From Pseudomonadota bacterium (GTDB lineage Bacteria; Myxococcota_A; UBA796; GCA-2862545): a stretch of DNA of 47,877 bases. The stretch covers positions 1 to 47,877 of the forward strand of contig PKDJ01000263.1 in NCBI GenBank assembly GCA_002862545.1, given 5' to 3'. The notes beneath the pieces are model-generated. The model was not told the DNA's origin and ran no database searches. It was given only the letters and a program-made list of their open reading frames with translations. The number at the start of each line of letters is the position of its first letter. The first letter of the stretch is position 1. Of the stretch, positions 1 to 8,912 are shown piece by piece. The translations under genes were made by a program, and so were the position numbers.

Positions 1-7
1 ACCCGAT

Positions 8-1339
8 TCAGGGGAAGAGTAGCTCGTCCGCTCCCATGTCAGGCCGCGCATCCCGCCGCTGCCCATCGACATCCTCGGGGCACAGGTCGAGGTAGGCGTC
101 GCTCCCGTCGTCTACCGCATCGGCCGCCCCTGGATTGAGGTGAACGTCACGGTCCCTCGGGTAGAGAAACAGAATGGCCTCGGCATTCTCGTAGTTGGTG
201 TCGCTCACGATCAGGGCATCATCGCGACGCGCCAGCCCGTGCGTGGTGAGGTTGTTGGCGACCACGCCGGTTGTGGTGGGGTGACTGAACTCGATGGCTG
301 CACCCGCTGGAGCAATGTCCGAGTAGACCGTGTTGTGCAGCACGGTCGACTCACACGCACTCTGCAGCCTGACCCCCGAGAGGAAGCCTGACGACGACTC
401 CAACAGACCGCCCTCCACGATGGCGACCATGTTGTTGCGCACCAACCCCTCGTAGTGCTGCGCCGCCCCCTCGGGACACGGCGAGTCGTCCCACCCTCGC
501 CGTCCGCCTCCCGAGCCTTCACCGAGCTGTACGCCCACCGCGACATCGTTCAGTCGGTTGCGCTCGACGACGGTGCCTCGAGCACCGTCGCCCGCGAAGA
601 CAGCCGGCCGAGCCTGAAGCTCAGGACACCAGAATCCCTCGATGGTGTTGTCCCGCACGGACCAGTCCCGGCCTCCCCGAACAGCCACTCCGCCTGCATC
701 ACACGCCACTCGAAGGCGGTCGCGGCCCTCGTCGGTCAGCCGAAGCGTCGAGCAGGAGACCACCCCGCCGTCGACGAACGACGAGCCCGCACCGTCTGGC
801 TCGACCAGCACGGCCTCGGCTCCCGTGTCCTCGACGACGATGCCGTACAGCTCGACACCGGAGAGCCCCCCTGCGGGTGGAGTGATTCGCACGCCTCGGA
901 AGAAGGAGCGACGGAAGGTGATGTGCGCCACCGTCACGTCTGACGCCTGAATCCAGAGCAGGTCCGACGGCCCATAGGTCCCGTCCACGGTCACGTCCGA
1001 CGCCTGACCCGTCGCCCCAATCAGGGTGATTCCATCCGTCGCGATCACCAAGGGGTCGATGTCGAGCTCGTAGAGACCCGCTTCGAGGGCGATGACGTCT
1101 CCGGGTACGGCGGCGTCCAGTGCGCCCTGGAGGTCGTCACCGGGCCCGAGCGTGAGCGTGGCTGTCACCGACAGACTGGGGCACCAGTCCCGCGGCGGTG
1201 TCACTGTGCCCTGGCCTGCCGGGGTCGTGCTCTCCGTCGTGGTCACCACACCCGCCGAGCCGGTGTCGGTCGGCGCTTCCTCACCGCCCTTCTCACCGCC
1301 ACATGCCGCCAGTAGAACCACTCCCGCCCAGAGCCTCAT
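8..1339 (-). CDS. Parallel beta-helix lipoprotein
   Basis: Predicted surface or periplasmic lipoprotein of 443 residues with a right-handed parallel beta-helix (choice-of-anchor Q-like) fold. The start chosen is the ATG at 1339, preceded by GGAGG; an upstream in-frame start at 1372 would put ten extra residues before the signal peptide. The signal ends in the lipobox LLAAC, followed by a Gly/Glu/Thr/Ser linker. The body has repeated short beta-rungs with Asn/Asp/Gly turns (for example VRDNTIEGF, VERNRLNDV, LHNTVYSD), as in pectate-lyase-like helices, and it ends with DMGADEL, a tail typical of this family. No pectate lyase active site could be identified, so any enzymatic activity is unknown. 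It lies 20 bases downstream of another lipoprotein gene on the same strand and is probably cotranscribed with it. Confidence 0.8.
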   Translation of the reverse strand: MRLWAGVVLLAACGGEKGGEEAPTDTGSAGVVTTTESTTPAGQGTVTPPRDWCPSLSVTATLTLGPGDDLQGALDAAVPGDVIALEAGLYELDIDPLVIATDGITLIGATGQASDVTVDGTYGPSDLLWIQASDVTVAHITFRRSFFRGVRITPPAGGLSGVELYGIVVEDTGAEAVLVEPDGAGSSFVDGGVVSCSTLRLTDEGRDRLRVACDAGGVAVRGGRDWSVRDNTIEGFWCPELQARPAVFAGDGARGTVVERNRLNDVAVGVQLGEGSGGGRRGWDDSPCPEGAAQHYEGLVRNNMVAIVEGGLLESSSGFLSGVRLQSACESTVLHNTVYSDIAPAGAAIEFSHPTTTGVVANNLTTHGLARRDDALIVSDTNYENAEAILFLYPRDRDVHLNPGAADAVDDGSDAYLDLCPEDVDGQRRDARPDMGADELLFP

Positions 1340-1359
1340 GTGACCTCCGTGGCGAGGGA

Positions 1360-1974
1360 CTATCCGCGACACCGAGGGACGACGATGTCTCGGTAGACCA
1401 CGGCGCCGTTCCGTCGCAGGTCGAGCGGCCGATACACGACGGCCTCCGGAGTCTCACGGCGAAGGAGAAGCAGAGCGGTCTGGTCGGAGCGTAGCCAGCC
1501 CAGCCGTGGCTCGTGAGGCTCGTCGAGCGGCGCGTCGTAGAACACCTCGTCGCCCATCGACACCACCAAGCGCTCCTTGGCACGGACCGACACGTTGCCC
1601 AGGTGGCCATCGAACGGACGCAGGGCGTGCACACCGGGCTCGGGTGGCCCAGGCGTCAGCCACAGCGGCCCCTCTTCCGGCAGCCTCCCCCGAGCCATCA
1701 CAGCGACGGCGGCGCCACCCGCCCCGCATGGCCACTCCAGCTGCTCCATCACCGTGGCGGGCAGCTGCCCGTACTCGGACCAGAGCGTGTAGCGGTCGCC
1801 TGGCACAGCACTCTCCAGCCCGACCCCGACGGGCACGATCAGGGGAGCCACTTCGTGAGCAGGCGTCTCGGGCAGCAAGCCCTCCTGGGCCACTCGAAGC
1901 ACGAGCCAGCCCGGGGCCACAGGAGGTTCGGGCGGCGACACGGTCGCACAGCCCACGAGGAGCAGCCAAAGCAT
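1360..1974 (-). CDS. Hypothetical lipoprotein
   Basis: Small lipoprotein of 204 residues that I do not recognise. It has a very short signal, MLWLLLVGC, whose VGC lipobox puts the lipidated cysteine at residue 9, followed by a proline-rich linker. The rest is a globular beta-rich domain with no catalytic motif I can name. It contains only three cysteines (9, 83 and near the C-terminus). It is probably anchored in the outer membrane facing the periplasm or outside. It precedes the beta-helix lipoprotein by 20 bases and diverges from the YbaK-like gene, whose ATG lies 30 bases away, so the two promoters must be compressed into that short gap or lie within the coding ends. Confidence 0.65.
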   Translation of the reverse strand: MLWLLLVGCATVSPPEPPVAPGWLVLRVAQEGLLPETPAHEVAPLIVPVGVGLESAVPGDRYTLWSEYGQLPATVMEQLEWPCGAGGAAVAVMARGRLPEEGPLWLTPGPPEPGVHALRPFDGHLGNVSVRAKERLVVSMGDEVFYDAPLDEPHEPRLGWLRSDQTALLLLRRETPEAVVYRPLDLRRNGAVVYRDIVVPRCRG

Positions 1975-2004
1975 GCCCGCAAGGTAGCCGGTTAGGACTC
2001 CGCG

Positions 2005-2478
2005 ATGACGGTCGAAGAGCGCATCATCGCCCTCCTGGTGGATGCTGGGGTCCCTTGGGAGCGCCTAGAGCACGAACACGCGGAGACCGCTGAGGCTGCT
2101 GCAGCCATGCGCAAGACGCCGCTCCACATCGGGGGCAAGTCGCTCCTGATGAAGCTAGATCGCGGCATCGGTCTCGCTCTGCTCGTCGTGCCCGGAAGCC
2201 GCAGGGTCGACAACCGCGCCCTCCGCCAGCACCTGGGCCTGCGGCGCTATCGCTTCGCCACCCGCGAGGAGCTGCTGGCCCTGACGGGCCTCACGCCCGG
2301 CTGCGTGCCTCCCTTCGGACGTCCCGTGTTCGATGCTCCCCTCTATGTGGATGCACGCCTGGCAGCGGAGTCGGAGGTTGCCTTCAGCCTTGGCCGCCAC
2401 ACAGCCTCCGCGAGGATGGCCACAAGGGACTGGCTCGCCGCTGCTCGTCCGACGGACATCTTCGACTTCAGTCAGTGA
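2005..2478 (+). CDS. YbaK/EbsC-family aminoacyl-tRNA deacylase
   Basis: Trans-editing domain protein of 157 residues, the usual length of free-standing YbaK/ProX-type deacylases, which hydrolyse mischarged aminoacyl-tRNA (for example Cys- or Ala-tRNAPro) in the cytoplasm. Family signs are the GGKSLLMKL segment near residues 43-51, with the conserved lysine at 45, and the LTGLTPGCVPPFG segment near 92-104, which is the typical glycine-rich loop. The ATG at 2005 follows a TAGGA Shine-Dalgarno-like sequence. The gene stands alone on the plus strand, divergent from the lipoprotein pair and convergent with the DUF1641 gene. Which tRNA it edits cannot be told from sequence alone. Confidence 0.85.
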   Translation: MTVEERIIALLVDAGVPWERLEHEHAETAEAAAAMRKTPLHIGGKSLLMKLDRGIGLALLVVPGSRRVDNRALRQHLGLRRYRFATREELLALTGLTPGCVPPFGRPVFDAPLYVDARLAAESEVAFSLGRHTASARMATRDWLAAARPTDIFDFSQ

Positions 2479-2497
2479 CCCTCTGCCGACCCCTCGC

Positions 2498-3511
2498 TCA
2501 TCCGCGTGGCACCACACCCGCACTGCTCTGGGCACGTCCGAGCTGCCGTGCCATCGAGAGGGTGACGCCAAGGGCGCGCTGAACATCGGGCTCCCCGAGC
2601 GCTCGGTACAGCCCCCAGAGCCCGAGTGGCCTGGAGTCTTCCGGCCCGCCCTGGTCGAGCACCTGCAGGACCGCCTCGAGCTGCGGTGCCCGCTCCACCA
2701 GCCGCACGATCGTCGAGACCACCTCCGGCTCGGACAGCCTTGCGAGGAGCTCTGCGGCACCCTGGACTCGCTGCTCGAGCCCCACGTCGCCGAGACGCTC
2801 CGCAAGGCCATCTCCGAGCTCGAGCGCTCCAGCGACGTGGTCCTCCAGCCCGGCCACCAGGTCGACGGCAGCCGTCAGCCGCGGCGCCTGCTCGGCCATG
2901 TGACCGATCGCCGTGAGCGTGTCGGGGGCGGTGAGCTCACGCAGCACGGTCCGCCCCGCCTGCAGTCGCGCCTCCAGCTCGGCGCCCCCCAGCCCCTCGG
3001 CCAGCTCGTCACCCAGGCCCAGCGCAGAGGACGCATAGTCTTCGAAGCCAGCCGCGAGGTCGACCACGGCCGTGAGGCGTGGGGCCTGCTCGGCCATGTG
3101 GCCGAGCGCATCCAGGGTCGCTGGCTCGGACAAGCGCTGCAGAGCCTCACGTCCGGCCTGCAGACGATGTTCGACCGTCGCTCCACCCAAGCCCTCTGCG
3201 AGATCGTCCCCCACCCGCAGAGCCGTCGCCACGTAGTCCTCAAGTCCAGCCGCGAGGTCGACGGCTGCTGTCAGGCGTGGCGCCTGCGCCGCGATGTGGC
3301 CGAGGCTCTGCATCACCTCCGGCTCGGTGACCACGGCTGCCGTCTCGGCGAGTGCCGCGCGACGGGCCTCTGACTGCGGCTCGGAGTCGCCCGTCGTGCC
3401 CAGCCCAGCGGCGTCGAGCATCGAGGTGAGGCGCTCGATGGCCCCCTCCATCCGAGCCAGTCGTGCCTCCAGACGGTCGATGGCGGCAGCAGTGTCGGAA
3501 GGCGTGGACAT
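2498..3511 (-). CDS. DUF1641 protein with 66-residue tandem repeat
   Basis: Protein of 337 residues. The C-terminal segment GLWGLYRALGEPDVQRALG (298-316) is the hallmark of DUF1641, a family often encoded beside sulfide:quinone oxidoreductase or formate dehydrogenase genes. Residues 1-35 look like a short coiled coil. Residues 63-260 are three copies of a 66-residue unit starting [EA]P-x-[VT]-[ML] and containing LGH[IM]A-x-QAPRLTA and DL-x-AG-[LF]-ED, followed by a partial fourth copy (261-285). No signal peptide or membrane helix is seen. The ATG at 3511 follows GAGG. It lies downstream of the YeeE/DUF6691 pair on the same strand, 195 bases away with a possible hairpin between, so cotranscription is uncertain. 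Function unknown; a link to sulfur compound oxidation or transport is inferred from family context only. Confidence 0.75.
   Translation of the reverse strand: MSTPSDTAAAIDRLEARLARMEGAIERLTSMLDAAGLGTTGDSEPQSEARRAALAETAAVVTEPEVMQSLGHIAAQAPRLTAAVDLAAGLEDYVATALRVGDDLAEGLGGATVEHRLQAGREALQRLSEPATLDALGHMAEQAPRLTAVVDLAAGFEDYASSALGLGDELAEGLGGAELEARLQAGRTVLRELTAPDTLTAIGHMAEQAPRLTAAVDLVAGLEDHVAGALELGDGLAERLGDVGLEQRVQGAAELLARLSEPEVVSTIVRLVERAPQLEAVLQVLDQGGPEDSRPLGLWGLYRALGEPDVQRALGVTLSMARQLGRAQSSAGVVPRG
2657..3325 (-). repeat. In-gene 66-residue (198-bp) tandem repeat
   Basis: Within the DUF1641 gene, residues 63-128, 129-194 and 195-260 are three copies of one unit with exactly the same 66-residue spacing, and 261-285 is a truncated fourth copy. 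The core QAPRLTA-[AV]-VDL is kept in the first three copies and becomes RAPQLEAVLQV in the fourth, which grades into the family's C-terminal domain. Confidence 0.8.
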
Positions 3512-3675
3512 CGAGACCTCGTCACAGGGAGTGGAGCGCCTAGATCATGCCTCTTCCGCCCCCGCAGGCGAGGTGAAACAACAGAACACGACAGGTATCG
3601 CCGGCGACCGCACAGACCCGGCGACGACACACCGCCAGGCGTCACCGATGATCCGAGGCCCACACCAGCGGCCGT

Positions 3676-3698
3676 CTCCCCCCCCACGCGGGGTGGAG
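3676..3698 (-). terminator. Possible hairpin after DUF6691 gene
   Basis: CTCC plus CCCC pairs with GGGG plus GGAG around an ACGC loop, with a small asymmetric interruption. It begins eight bases past the stop of the DUF6691 gene. There is no clear T-run, so a factor-independent terminator is only suggested. Confidence 0.3.
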
Positions 3699-3706
3699 CG
3701 CGACAC

Positions 3707-4183
3707 TCAGTGACTGGGCGACCCCGTTGAATCCGTCGTCATGCCGCGGTTGTGCTGAAGCTGCGTCTCGACGAGACCAAAACCGTACATCCCCGTGATC
3801 ATCGCGGCGACGAACACGAGCGCACTCGGCGTCAGGGACACCACACTCACGACGCTCGGACCCGGGCAGTAGCCGCCGACGGCCCACCCAAAGCCGAACA
3901 TCGTCGAGCCGATGACCAGGCGAGGCGTGAGATCACGACGCGTGGGGATGTAGAAGCGGCGGGCGAAGAGCGGCGCAGAGCGGCGCGTGATCAACCGGAA
4001 GAGCACGCCATGAACGACGATGGCGCCGCCCATCACGAAGGCAAGGCTCGGATCCCAGTCACCGGCCAGGTTCAGGAATGCGATCACCTTTGCGGGGCTG
4101 GTCATGCCACTGACGCCGAGCCCAATCGCAAAGATGAAGCCCGCGAGGAAGATGCTGGCCTTGGAGGTGAGCTGCTGCGACAT
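3707..4183 (-). CDS. DUF6691 / YedE-like membrane protein (C-half)
   Basis: Integral membrane protein of 158 residues, the DUF6691 partner of split YeeE/YedE sulfur-compound transporters. It begins MSQQLTS; the ATG at 4183 overlaps the stop of the upstream gene as TGATG, which fixes the start. Visible family motifs are GVSGMTSPAKVIAFLNL near residues 18-34, WDPSLAFVMGG near 38-48, and GGYCPGPS with its conserved cysteine near 110. About four hydrophobic helices are present. The YeeE family imports thiosulfate or related sulfur species through cysteine relays. The pair most likely forms a two-subunit version of the fused YeeE protein; the transported species is inferred. Confidence 0.85.
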   Translation of the reverse strand: MSQQLTSKASIFLAGFIFAIGLGVSGMTSPAKVIAFLNLAGDWDPSLAFVMGGAIVVHGVLFRLITRRSAPLFARRFYIPTRRDLTPRLVIGSTMFGFGWAVGGYCPGPSVVSVVSLTPSALVFVAAMITGMYGFGLVETQLQHNRGMTTDSTGSPSH

Positions 4184-4599
4184 CACGCCCCCCCGTGGAC
4201 AAGCGAGGCCAGCAGCATTCCCGCCGCCATGAACGTGCACACCGCCACCCCACTCCGGGGCGACATCCGCGTGAGACCACACACACCATGTCCACTGGTG
4301 CAGCCGCTCCCCAGTCGCGTTCCGAACCCGACGAGGAGCCCAGCCAGCGCGACGAGGGGCAGCGAGACGGGACTCGCGGTGATCGATGCCGGCCACACGA
4401 GCATCAACACGAGCCCTCCTGCGAGGAGGCCACCGATGAAGGTCAGGCGCCAGCCGACCTCACCCGAGCGTGGCGTGATGGCGCCCGCCAAGATGCCACT
4501 GATGCCCGCCACCCGCCCCTGCGTGAGCAGCAGCAGCGAGGCCGCGAGCCCAATGAGGGCTCCTCCGAGCGTCGCCGAGACTGGCGTGAAGTTCTCCAC
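4183..4599 (-). CDS. YeeE/YedE-family membrane protein (N-half)
   Basis: Membrane protein of 138 residues. I place the start at the GTG at 4599, which is preceded by GGAGG, giving VENFTPVSATLGG; longer in-frame upstream sequence is Arg/Gly-rich and unlike the family. It carries the family signature LGSGCTSGHGVCGLTRMS with two conserved cysteines near residues 98 and 104, in a half-helix loop between hydrophobic segments. Its stop overlaps the ATG of the DUF6691 gene (TGATG), so translation of the two halves is coupled. Role: inferred uptake of thiosulfate or another reduced sulfur species across the inner membrane. Confidence 0.85.
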   Translation of the reverse strand: MENFTPVSATLGGALIGLAASLLLLTQGRVAGISGILAGAITPRSGEVGWRLTFIGGLLAGGLVLMLVWPASITASPVSLPLVALAGLLVGFGTRLGSGCTSGHGVCGLTRMSPRSGVAVCTFMAAGMLLASLVHGGA

Positions 4600-4729
4600 C
4601 CGCACCCTCCACCCGCAGCCACTTGGAGCCCATGGCACCCGACCTGCTCGCTCCACGCGGAGCGCAGGTTTCCCATCGTCACCGATACGGGCCACGCACC
4701 CAACTAGCCGATGTCTCACATGGATTCAC

Positions 4730-5917
4730 TCATCCCGCCGCACCAGCCGCCTCGAGCGCCCCTCTCAGCTGGGAGGGCGTGCTCACGGAGCTCCATGCCT
4801 CCCTCAGAAAGGCGGTGCGCCCAGCCCGGGACATCGAGCGAACCGCAAGGAAGAACGCCAGAGATGGGGCATAGACATGCATATAGCCGCGATAGAGGAC
4901 GCTACGTGCGCGATCTCTCAGGCTGGCATGCACGTTCTTCGGATTCAGCAGTGGACAGCGTGCATGCGCCCAAGCCGCAGCCTCCTCCAAGGCCATGCCG
5001 TGCTCCATCCGAATCTGCGCCTGGTTGAGCACCGCACCGCTGTGCATGCGGTGGCGCAGGCGTAGCTCGTCGCCCTCATCGAGCTCTCCCGGCCGCGACA
5101 GTGCATACAGCGCCACCTGTGCGAGCCCCTCCATGTGGAAGGCCTCGCAGGAATGAACCGTCAAGTTCAGCGCGCAGGCATCGAGGCGACCGTCCCTGAC
5201 AGCCTGCCGCATTCCCGCGACGTGGGCGGCGTGGCCCGCGATCTCGTGCGCAGCCAGCCCACGGGCAGAGCGCTGCTCATACTCGATCCGCTCGTGGGTA
5301 TTCACCTTCAGCGTGATGCCGTCGGCGTGGGTGCCGTCGATCCAGTTGGCCCAGTAGGCGTCCGTCTCGGCAAACTCGATGGTGTACCGCGGGGACGCGA
5401 GGTCGGGCAGCATCTCGCGGAGCCGCTCGACGAAGAGCGTGGCCAGGCCCGGAAGCTCCTGGGCGACCAGGGCTGGTGAGGCTCCTTCGAAGATTCGTCC
5501 CAGCTGATGCCGGCCCTCCGCCGTGAAGGGGACCCCGTGAGCCTCGAAGCGACGCGCGGACTCGTCGCGCAGCACGTCGAGCGCCTGGTCCGAGAGGTAC
5601 CGGGGCGCGACCCCCATGGTGGCCTCGAGGTACGCCGCGAACGGCAGCCGCTCCCCCATGAGCGCACGGAGATAGGCCGCCGAGCCACGGAGCTTCGCGG
5701 ACACCAGGGACTCGTCGATCAGCTCCGCCGAGCCCTCGCAGGCCTCACGCAGCCGCTCGAGCTCCGTCAGCGCCTCGCGTCGACTCGCATAGGGCCCCGG
5801 GGTCGGAACCCGTGGGGCCATGTCGAAGTCGAGCACGAGCCCGCCATCTGGCCGTGAGCGCTCCAGAGCGTCCCAGCGGCGGTAGAACGTGGAGATGGCG
5901 GTGTCGAGCTGACTCAT
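4730..5917 (-). CDS. HExxxH zinc metallopeptidase, DUF1704-like
   Basis: Protein of 395 residues from the ATG at 5917; an earlier in-frame ATG at 5956 lies inside the SDR gene and is less likely. No signal peptide is seen, so it is probably cytoplasmic. The key feature is HEIAGH at 224-229, a HExxxH rather than HExxH zinc site, followed 34 residues later by MEGLA (262-266), whose glutamate (263) would be the third metal ligand. This pair of motifs, with the preceding LKVNTHERIEYEQ stretch, resembles the DUF1704 (QEGLA) family, related to the eukaryotic MATCAP tubulin carboxypeptidases. It follows the SDR gene by ten bases and is the last gene of the beta-oxidation operon. Substrate unknown; family placement is by motif only. 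Confidence 0.6.
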   Translation of the reverse strand: MSQLDTAISTFYRRWDALERSRPDGGLVLDFDMAPRVPTPGPYASRREALTELERLREACEGSAELIDESLVSAKLRGSAAYLRALMGERLPFAAYLEATMGVAPRYLSDQALDVLRDESARRFEAHGVPFTAEGRHQLGRIFEGASPALVAQELPGLATLFVERLREMLPDLASPRYTIEFAETDAYWANWIDGTHADGITLKVNTHERIEYEQRSARGLAAHEIAGHAAHVAGMRQAVRDGRLDACALNLTVHSCEAFHMEGLAQVALYALSRPGELDEGDELRLRHRMHSGAVLNQAQIRMEHGMALEEAAAWAHARCPLLNPKNVHASLRDRARSVLYRGYMHVYAPSLAFFLAVRSMSRAGRTAFLREAWSSVSTPSQLRGALEAAGAAG

Positions 5918-5927
5918 GTCAGAGTCG

Positions 5928-6689
5928 CTAACGCGGGGCCATCCGCAGGGCGCCATCCAGCCGGATCGTCTCGCCGTTCAGCATCGGGTTCTCCACGATG
6001 TGCTGTGCCAGTGCAGCGAACTCCGAGGGATCGCCGAGACGGGAGGGGAAGGGCACGGACTTGCCGAGGCTCTCGCGCACCTCCTCCGGCAGCCCCATCA
6101 GCAGGGGCGTCAGGAAGATGCCCGGCGCGATGGTGCAGACGCGCACGCCAAACCGGGACAGATCGCGCGCCACGGGCAGCGTCAGGCCCACGATGCCACC
6201 CTTCGAGGCGCTGTAGGCCGCCTGGCCCATCTGACCATCGTAGGCCGCCACGGAGGCCGTGTTCACGATGACACCGCGCTCGCCACCGTCATTCGGCTCG
6301 AGCTCGACCATCTCCGCTGCGGCGAGCCGCAGCACGTTGAACGTGCCGACGAGGTTCACGTCGATGACCTTCTTGAAGAGCGACAGCTTGTGGGGGCCGC
6401 GGCGACCGACGGTCTTGCTCGCGGGACCGATGCCCGCGCAGCTCACCAGGATTCTGGCGGGACCGTGGGCCTCGCGCGCCGAGGCGATGCCGTCGACCAC
6501 GCTCTGCTCGTCGCTCACGTCGACCCGTGCGAAGTGACCGCCGATGGCCTCCGCATGTGCGACACCGCTCTCCTCGTTTAGGTCGAAGATCGTGACCTTG
6601 GCGCCCGCGTCAGCCAGTGCCTTCGCCGTCGCAGCGCCGAGTCCCGACGCGGCTCCAGTGACGATGGCCGCGGTTCCGTTGATGTCCAT
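5928..6689 (-). CDS. SDR, 3-hydroxyacyl-CoA dehydrogenase type 2-like
   Basis: Short-chain dehydrogenase/reductase of 253 residues, closely like HSD10/HADH2-type 3-hydroxyacyl-CoA dehydrogenases that oxidise 3-hydroxyacyl-CoA with NAD+. Seen: TGAASGLG cofactor motif (11-18), Asp36 at the end of the second strand (NAD+ preference), Asn112, Ser146, Tyr159 and Lys163 of the catalytic tetrad (YSASK), and a C-terminal [13 protein letters not shown] typical of this subgroup. The ATG at 6689 follows GGAGTAGGAC. It sits 77 bases downstream of the FadJ-like gene and ten bases upstream of the metallopeptidase, so it belongs to the fatty-acid or branched-chain acyl-CoA degradation operon. Its activity partly overlaps that of the dehydrogenase domain in FadJ. 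Confidence 0.88.
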   Translation of the reverse strand: MDINGTAAIVTGAASGLGAATAKALADAGAKVTIFDLNEESGVAHAEAIGGHFARVDVSDEQSVVDGIASAREAHGPARILVSCAGIGPASKTVGRRGPHKLSLFKKVIDVNLVGTFNVLRLAAAEMVELEPNDGGERGVIVNTASVAAYDGQMGQAAYSASKGGIVGLTLPVARDLSRFGVRVCTIAPGIFLTPLLMGLPEEVRESLGKSVPFPSRLGDPSEFAALAQHIVENPMLNGETIRLDGALRMAPR

Positions 6690-6766
6690 GTCCTACTCCA
6701 GTGTGGTCTGGGTTTCGGTGTTCGTAGCGGAGAGACTCGCGCGGCGAGCGCCTCGTCCTCTTCGCC

Positions 6767-8902
6767 TCAGTCGTGCCAGAGAGCGCCGCTCGCGGCACGC
6801 TCCCGAAGGCCCTCGGGCGGCGTGTAGCGATCGCCGTGCTCGGCTGCCAGCGCGTCGCAGCGCTCGACGAAGGTGCTCGGGCTCATGCCATCGATATAGG
6901 CCAGCGGACCTCCCGTGTAGGGCGGATACCCGAGCCCGAGGATCGCGCCAACATCGGCGTCTTCCGCGGCACGCAAGACGCCCTCCTCCATGCAGCGGGC
7001 GGCCTCCAGAGCCTGCACCATGAGGAAGCGCTGCTTGAGCGTCTCCGTGGCCGGCTGCGTCTCGCCCTCGGGGTACAGCTCGGCCAGCCCCGACCAGAGC
7101 CGCTTACCCCCGTCAGCGTAGCTGTAGAAGCCCCCACCGGCCTTGCGCCCGACGCGGCCGAGATCGTTCATCGTGGCCACGACGGCAAAGCCGGAGTCGT
7201 CCACGAAGTCGTCGCCGAGATCGACCTTCGTCTGGTCGCGGATCTTGAGCCCGAGATCCATCCCGATCTCATCCGCGAGAGCCAGGGGGCCCACCGGCAT
7301 GCCTGCGAGCTTCGCCGCGCTCTCGATCCGAGCGGGCGAGACCCCCTCGAGGAGCATGGTCTGGCCTTCGTTCAGATAAGCACCACAGGTACGGCTCGTG
7401 TAGAAGCCTCGGCTGTCGTTCACCACGATGGGGGTCTTGCGAATCTGCTTCACGTAGTCGAGGCCCCAGGCGAGCGCCTCGTCACCGGTCTGCTTGCCGA
7501 CGATGACCTCCACCAGCGGCATCTTGTCGACCGGCGAGAAGAAGTGCAGACCGACGAACCGCTCCGGTCGGGATGAGCTCTCTGCCAGCCCCGTGATCGG
7601 CAGGGTCGACGTGTTGCTCGCGAACACCGCCTCGGGCCCGAGGACGGCCTCCGCCTTCGCGGTCACGTCGGCCTTGATCGCACGATTCTCGAACACAGCC
7701 TCGATGACGAGCTCGCAGCCCTCGAGCTCGCTGTAGTCCGTCGTCGGACGAATTCGCGAGAGCAACGCGTCGAGCTTCGCCTGGGTGGTGCGTCCGCGGG
7801 CGAGCCGCTTGCCCTCCACCTTGGACGTGTAGGCCTTGCCGCGCTCCGCCGAGACGAGGTCGCGGTCGATGAGCACCACCTCCATGCCAGCCTTCGCCGA
7901 GACGTAGGCGATACCAGCACCCATCATTCCTGCACCGAGCACGCCCAGCTTCGTCACCTTGCGACGAGGCACGTCGGCCGGTCGACGGACCAGCTTGTCG
8001 GCGCGGCCCTTGAAGATGAACAAGCTCCGAATCATGTTCCCGGCGACAGGGTCGAAGAACAGGCGCGTGAAGTACTGATTCTCGATGGACAGCCCGGCGT
8101 CCATCGGCACCTGGGTTCCCTCGTAGACACAAGACAAGACGGCCTGCACCGCTGGATAGTTGTGCAGGCTCTTCTCCTGCGCCATCGCGTTCGCGCCCAT
8201 CAAGAACGGGACGATGCGGGGATCCATGCCGCCGGCTCCACCCGGCACCTTGAAGCCCTTCACGTCCCAGGGCTGCTGCGCTGTGCCGACCTCACGCACC
8301 CAGGTCGAGCACACGTCGACGAGCGCGTCCGGGGCCGCCGTCGCATGGATGATCCCCGCCTCCAGCGCCTTGTCCGGAGACAGGTGACGCCCCTGAAGCA
8401 TCAGAGGAATGGCGGCCTTGAGCCCGATCAGCCTCGGCAGGCGCTGTGTGCCTCCGGCGCCCGGGAGCAGGCCGACCGTGACCTCCGGGAGACCGAGCTT
8501 GGTGCGAGGGTCCGCGACACAGACGCGATGGTGACAGGCCAGCGCGAGCTCCAAGCCGCCACCGAGCGCCGTGCCGTTGATCGCAGCGACGAAGGGCTTG
8601 CCGCAGGTCTCCAGCCGTCGAAGCGTGCGGGAGAAGGTGCCGATGTCATCTGCGAACTCCGCGATCGGCGGACGCTCACCAAAGGCGATGCGCCCGAGCC
8701 ACTTCAGATCGGCGCCGGCCATGAAGGCTGGCTTGCCGCTGGTCACGACGGCGCCGACGATGTCGTCGGCGGCCGCGACGCGCTCCACGGCCTCGGCCAG
8801 ATCCGCACCGAACTGCTCGTCGAGCACGTTCATCGGCTTGCCTGGCATGTCGATGGTCAGGATGGCGACGCCATCAGCCACGTCGAATCGGATGCTGCTC
8901 AT
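6767..8902 (-). CDS. fadJ: Bifunctional enoyl-CoA hydratase / 3-hydroxyacyl-CoA dehydrogenase
   Basis: Multifunctional beta-oxidation alpha subunit of 711 residues, the usual FadJ/FadB length. The N-terminal crotonase domain (1-190) has the oxyanion-hole region FMAGADL (60-66) and the two catalytic glutamates at 118 (GGGLELAL) and 140 ([15 protein letters not shown]). The linker leads to the NAD-binding dehydrogenase domain with GAGMMG (323-328) and the catalytic HFFSPV segment near 455. The C-terminal all-helical repeat ends with [14 protein letters not shown]. It hydrates trans-2-enoyl-CoA and oxidises the product to 3-ketoacyl-CoA, passing it to the thiolase. The ATG at 8902 follows GAGGGGGC, which overlaps the thiolase stop region (ten-base gap). 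Confidence 0.93.
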   Translation of the reverse strand: MSSIRFDVADGVAILTIDMPGKPMNVLDEQFGADLAEAVERVAAADDIVGAVVTSGKPAFMAGADLKWLGRIAFGERPPIAEFADDIGTFSRTLRRLETCGKPFVAAINGTALGGGLELALACHHRVCVADPRTKLGLPEVTVGLLPGAGGTQRLPRLIGLKAAIPLMLQGRHLSPDKALEAGIIHATAAPDALVDVCSTWVREVGTAQQPWDVKGFKVPGGAGGMDPRIVPFLMGANAMAQEKSLHNYPAVQAVLSCVYEGTQVPMDAGLSIENQYFTRLFFDPVAGNMIRSLFIFKGRADKLVRRPADVPRRKVTKLGVLGAGMMGAGIAYVSAKAGMEVVLIDRDLVSAERGKAYTSKVEGKRLARGRTTQAKLDALLSRIRPTTDYSELEGCELVIEAVFENRAIKADVTAKAEAVLGPEAVFASNTSTLPITGLAESSSRPERFVGLHFFSPVDKMPLVEVIVGKQTGDEALAWGLDYVKQIRKTPIVVNDSRGFYTSRTCGAYLNEGQTMLLEGVSPARIESAAKLAGMPVGPLALADEIGMDLGLKIRDQTKVDLGDDFVDDSGFAVVATMNDLGRVGRKAGGGFYSYADGGKRLWSGLAELYPEGETQPATETLKQRFLMVQALEAARCMEEGVLRAAEDADVGAILGLGYPPYTGGPLAYIDGMSPSTFVERCDALAAEHGDRYTPPEGLRERAASGALWHD

Positions 8903-8912
8903 TCGTGCCCCC

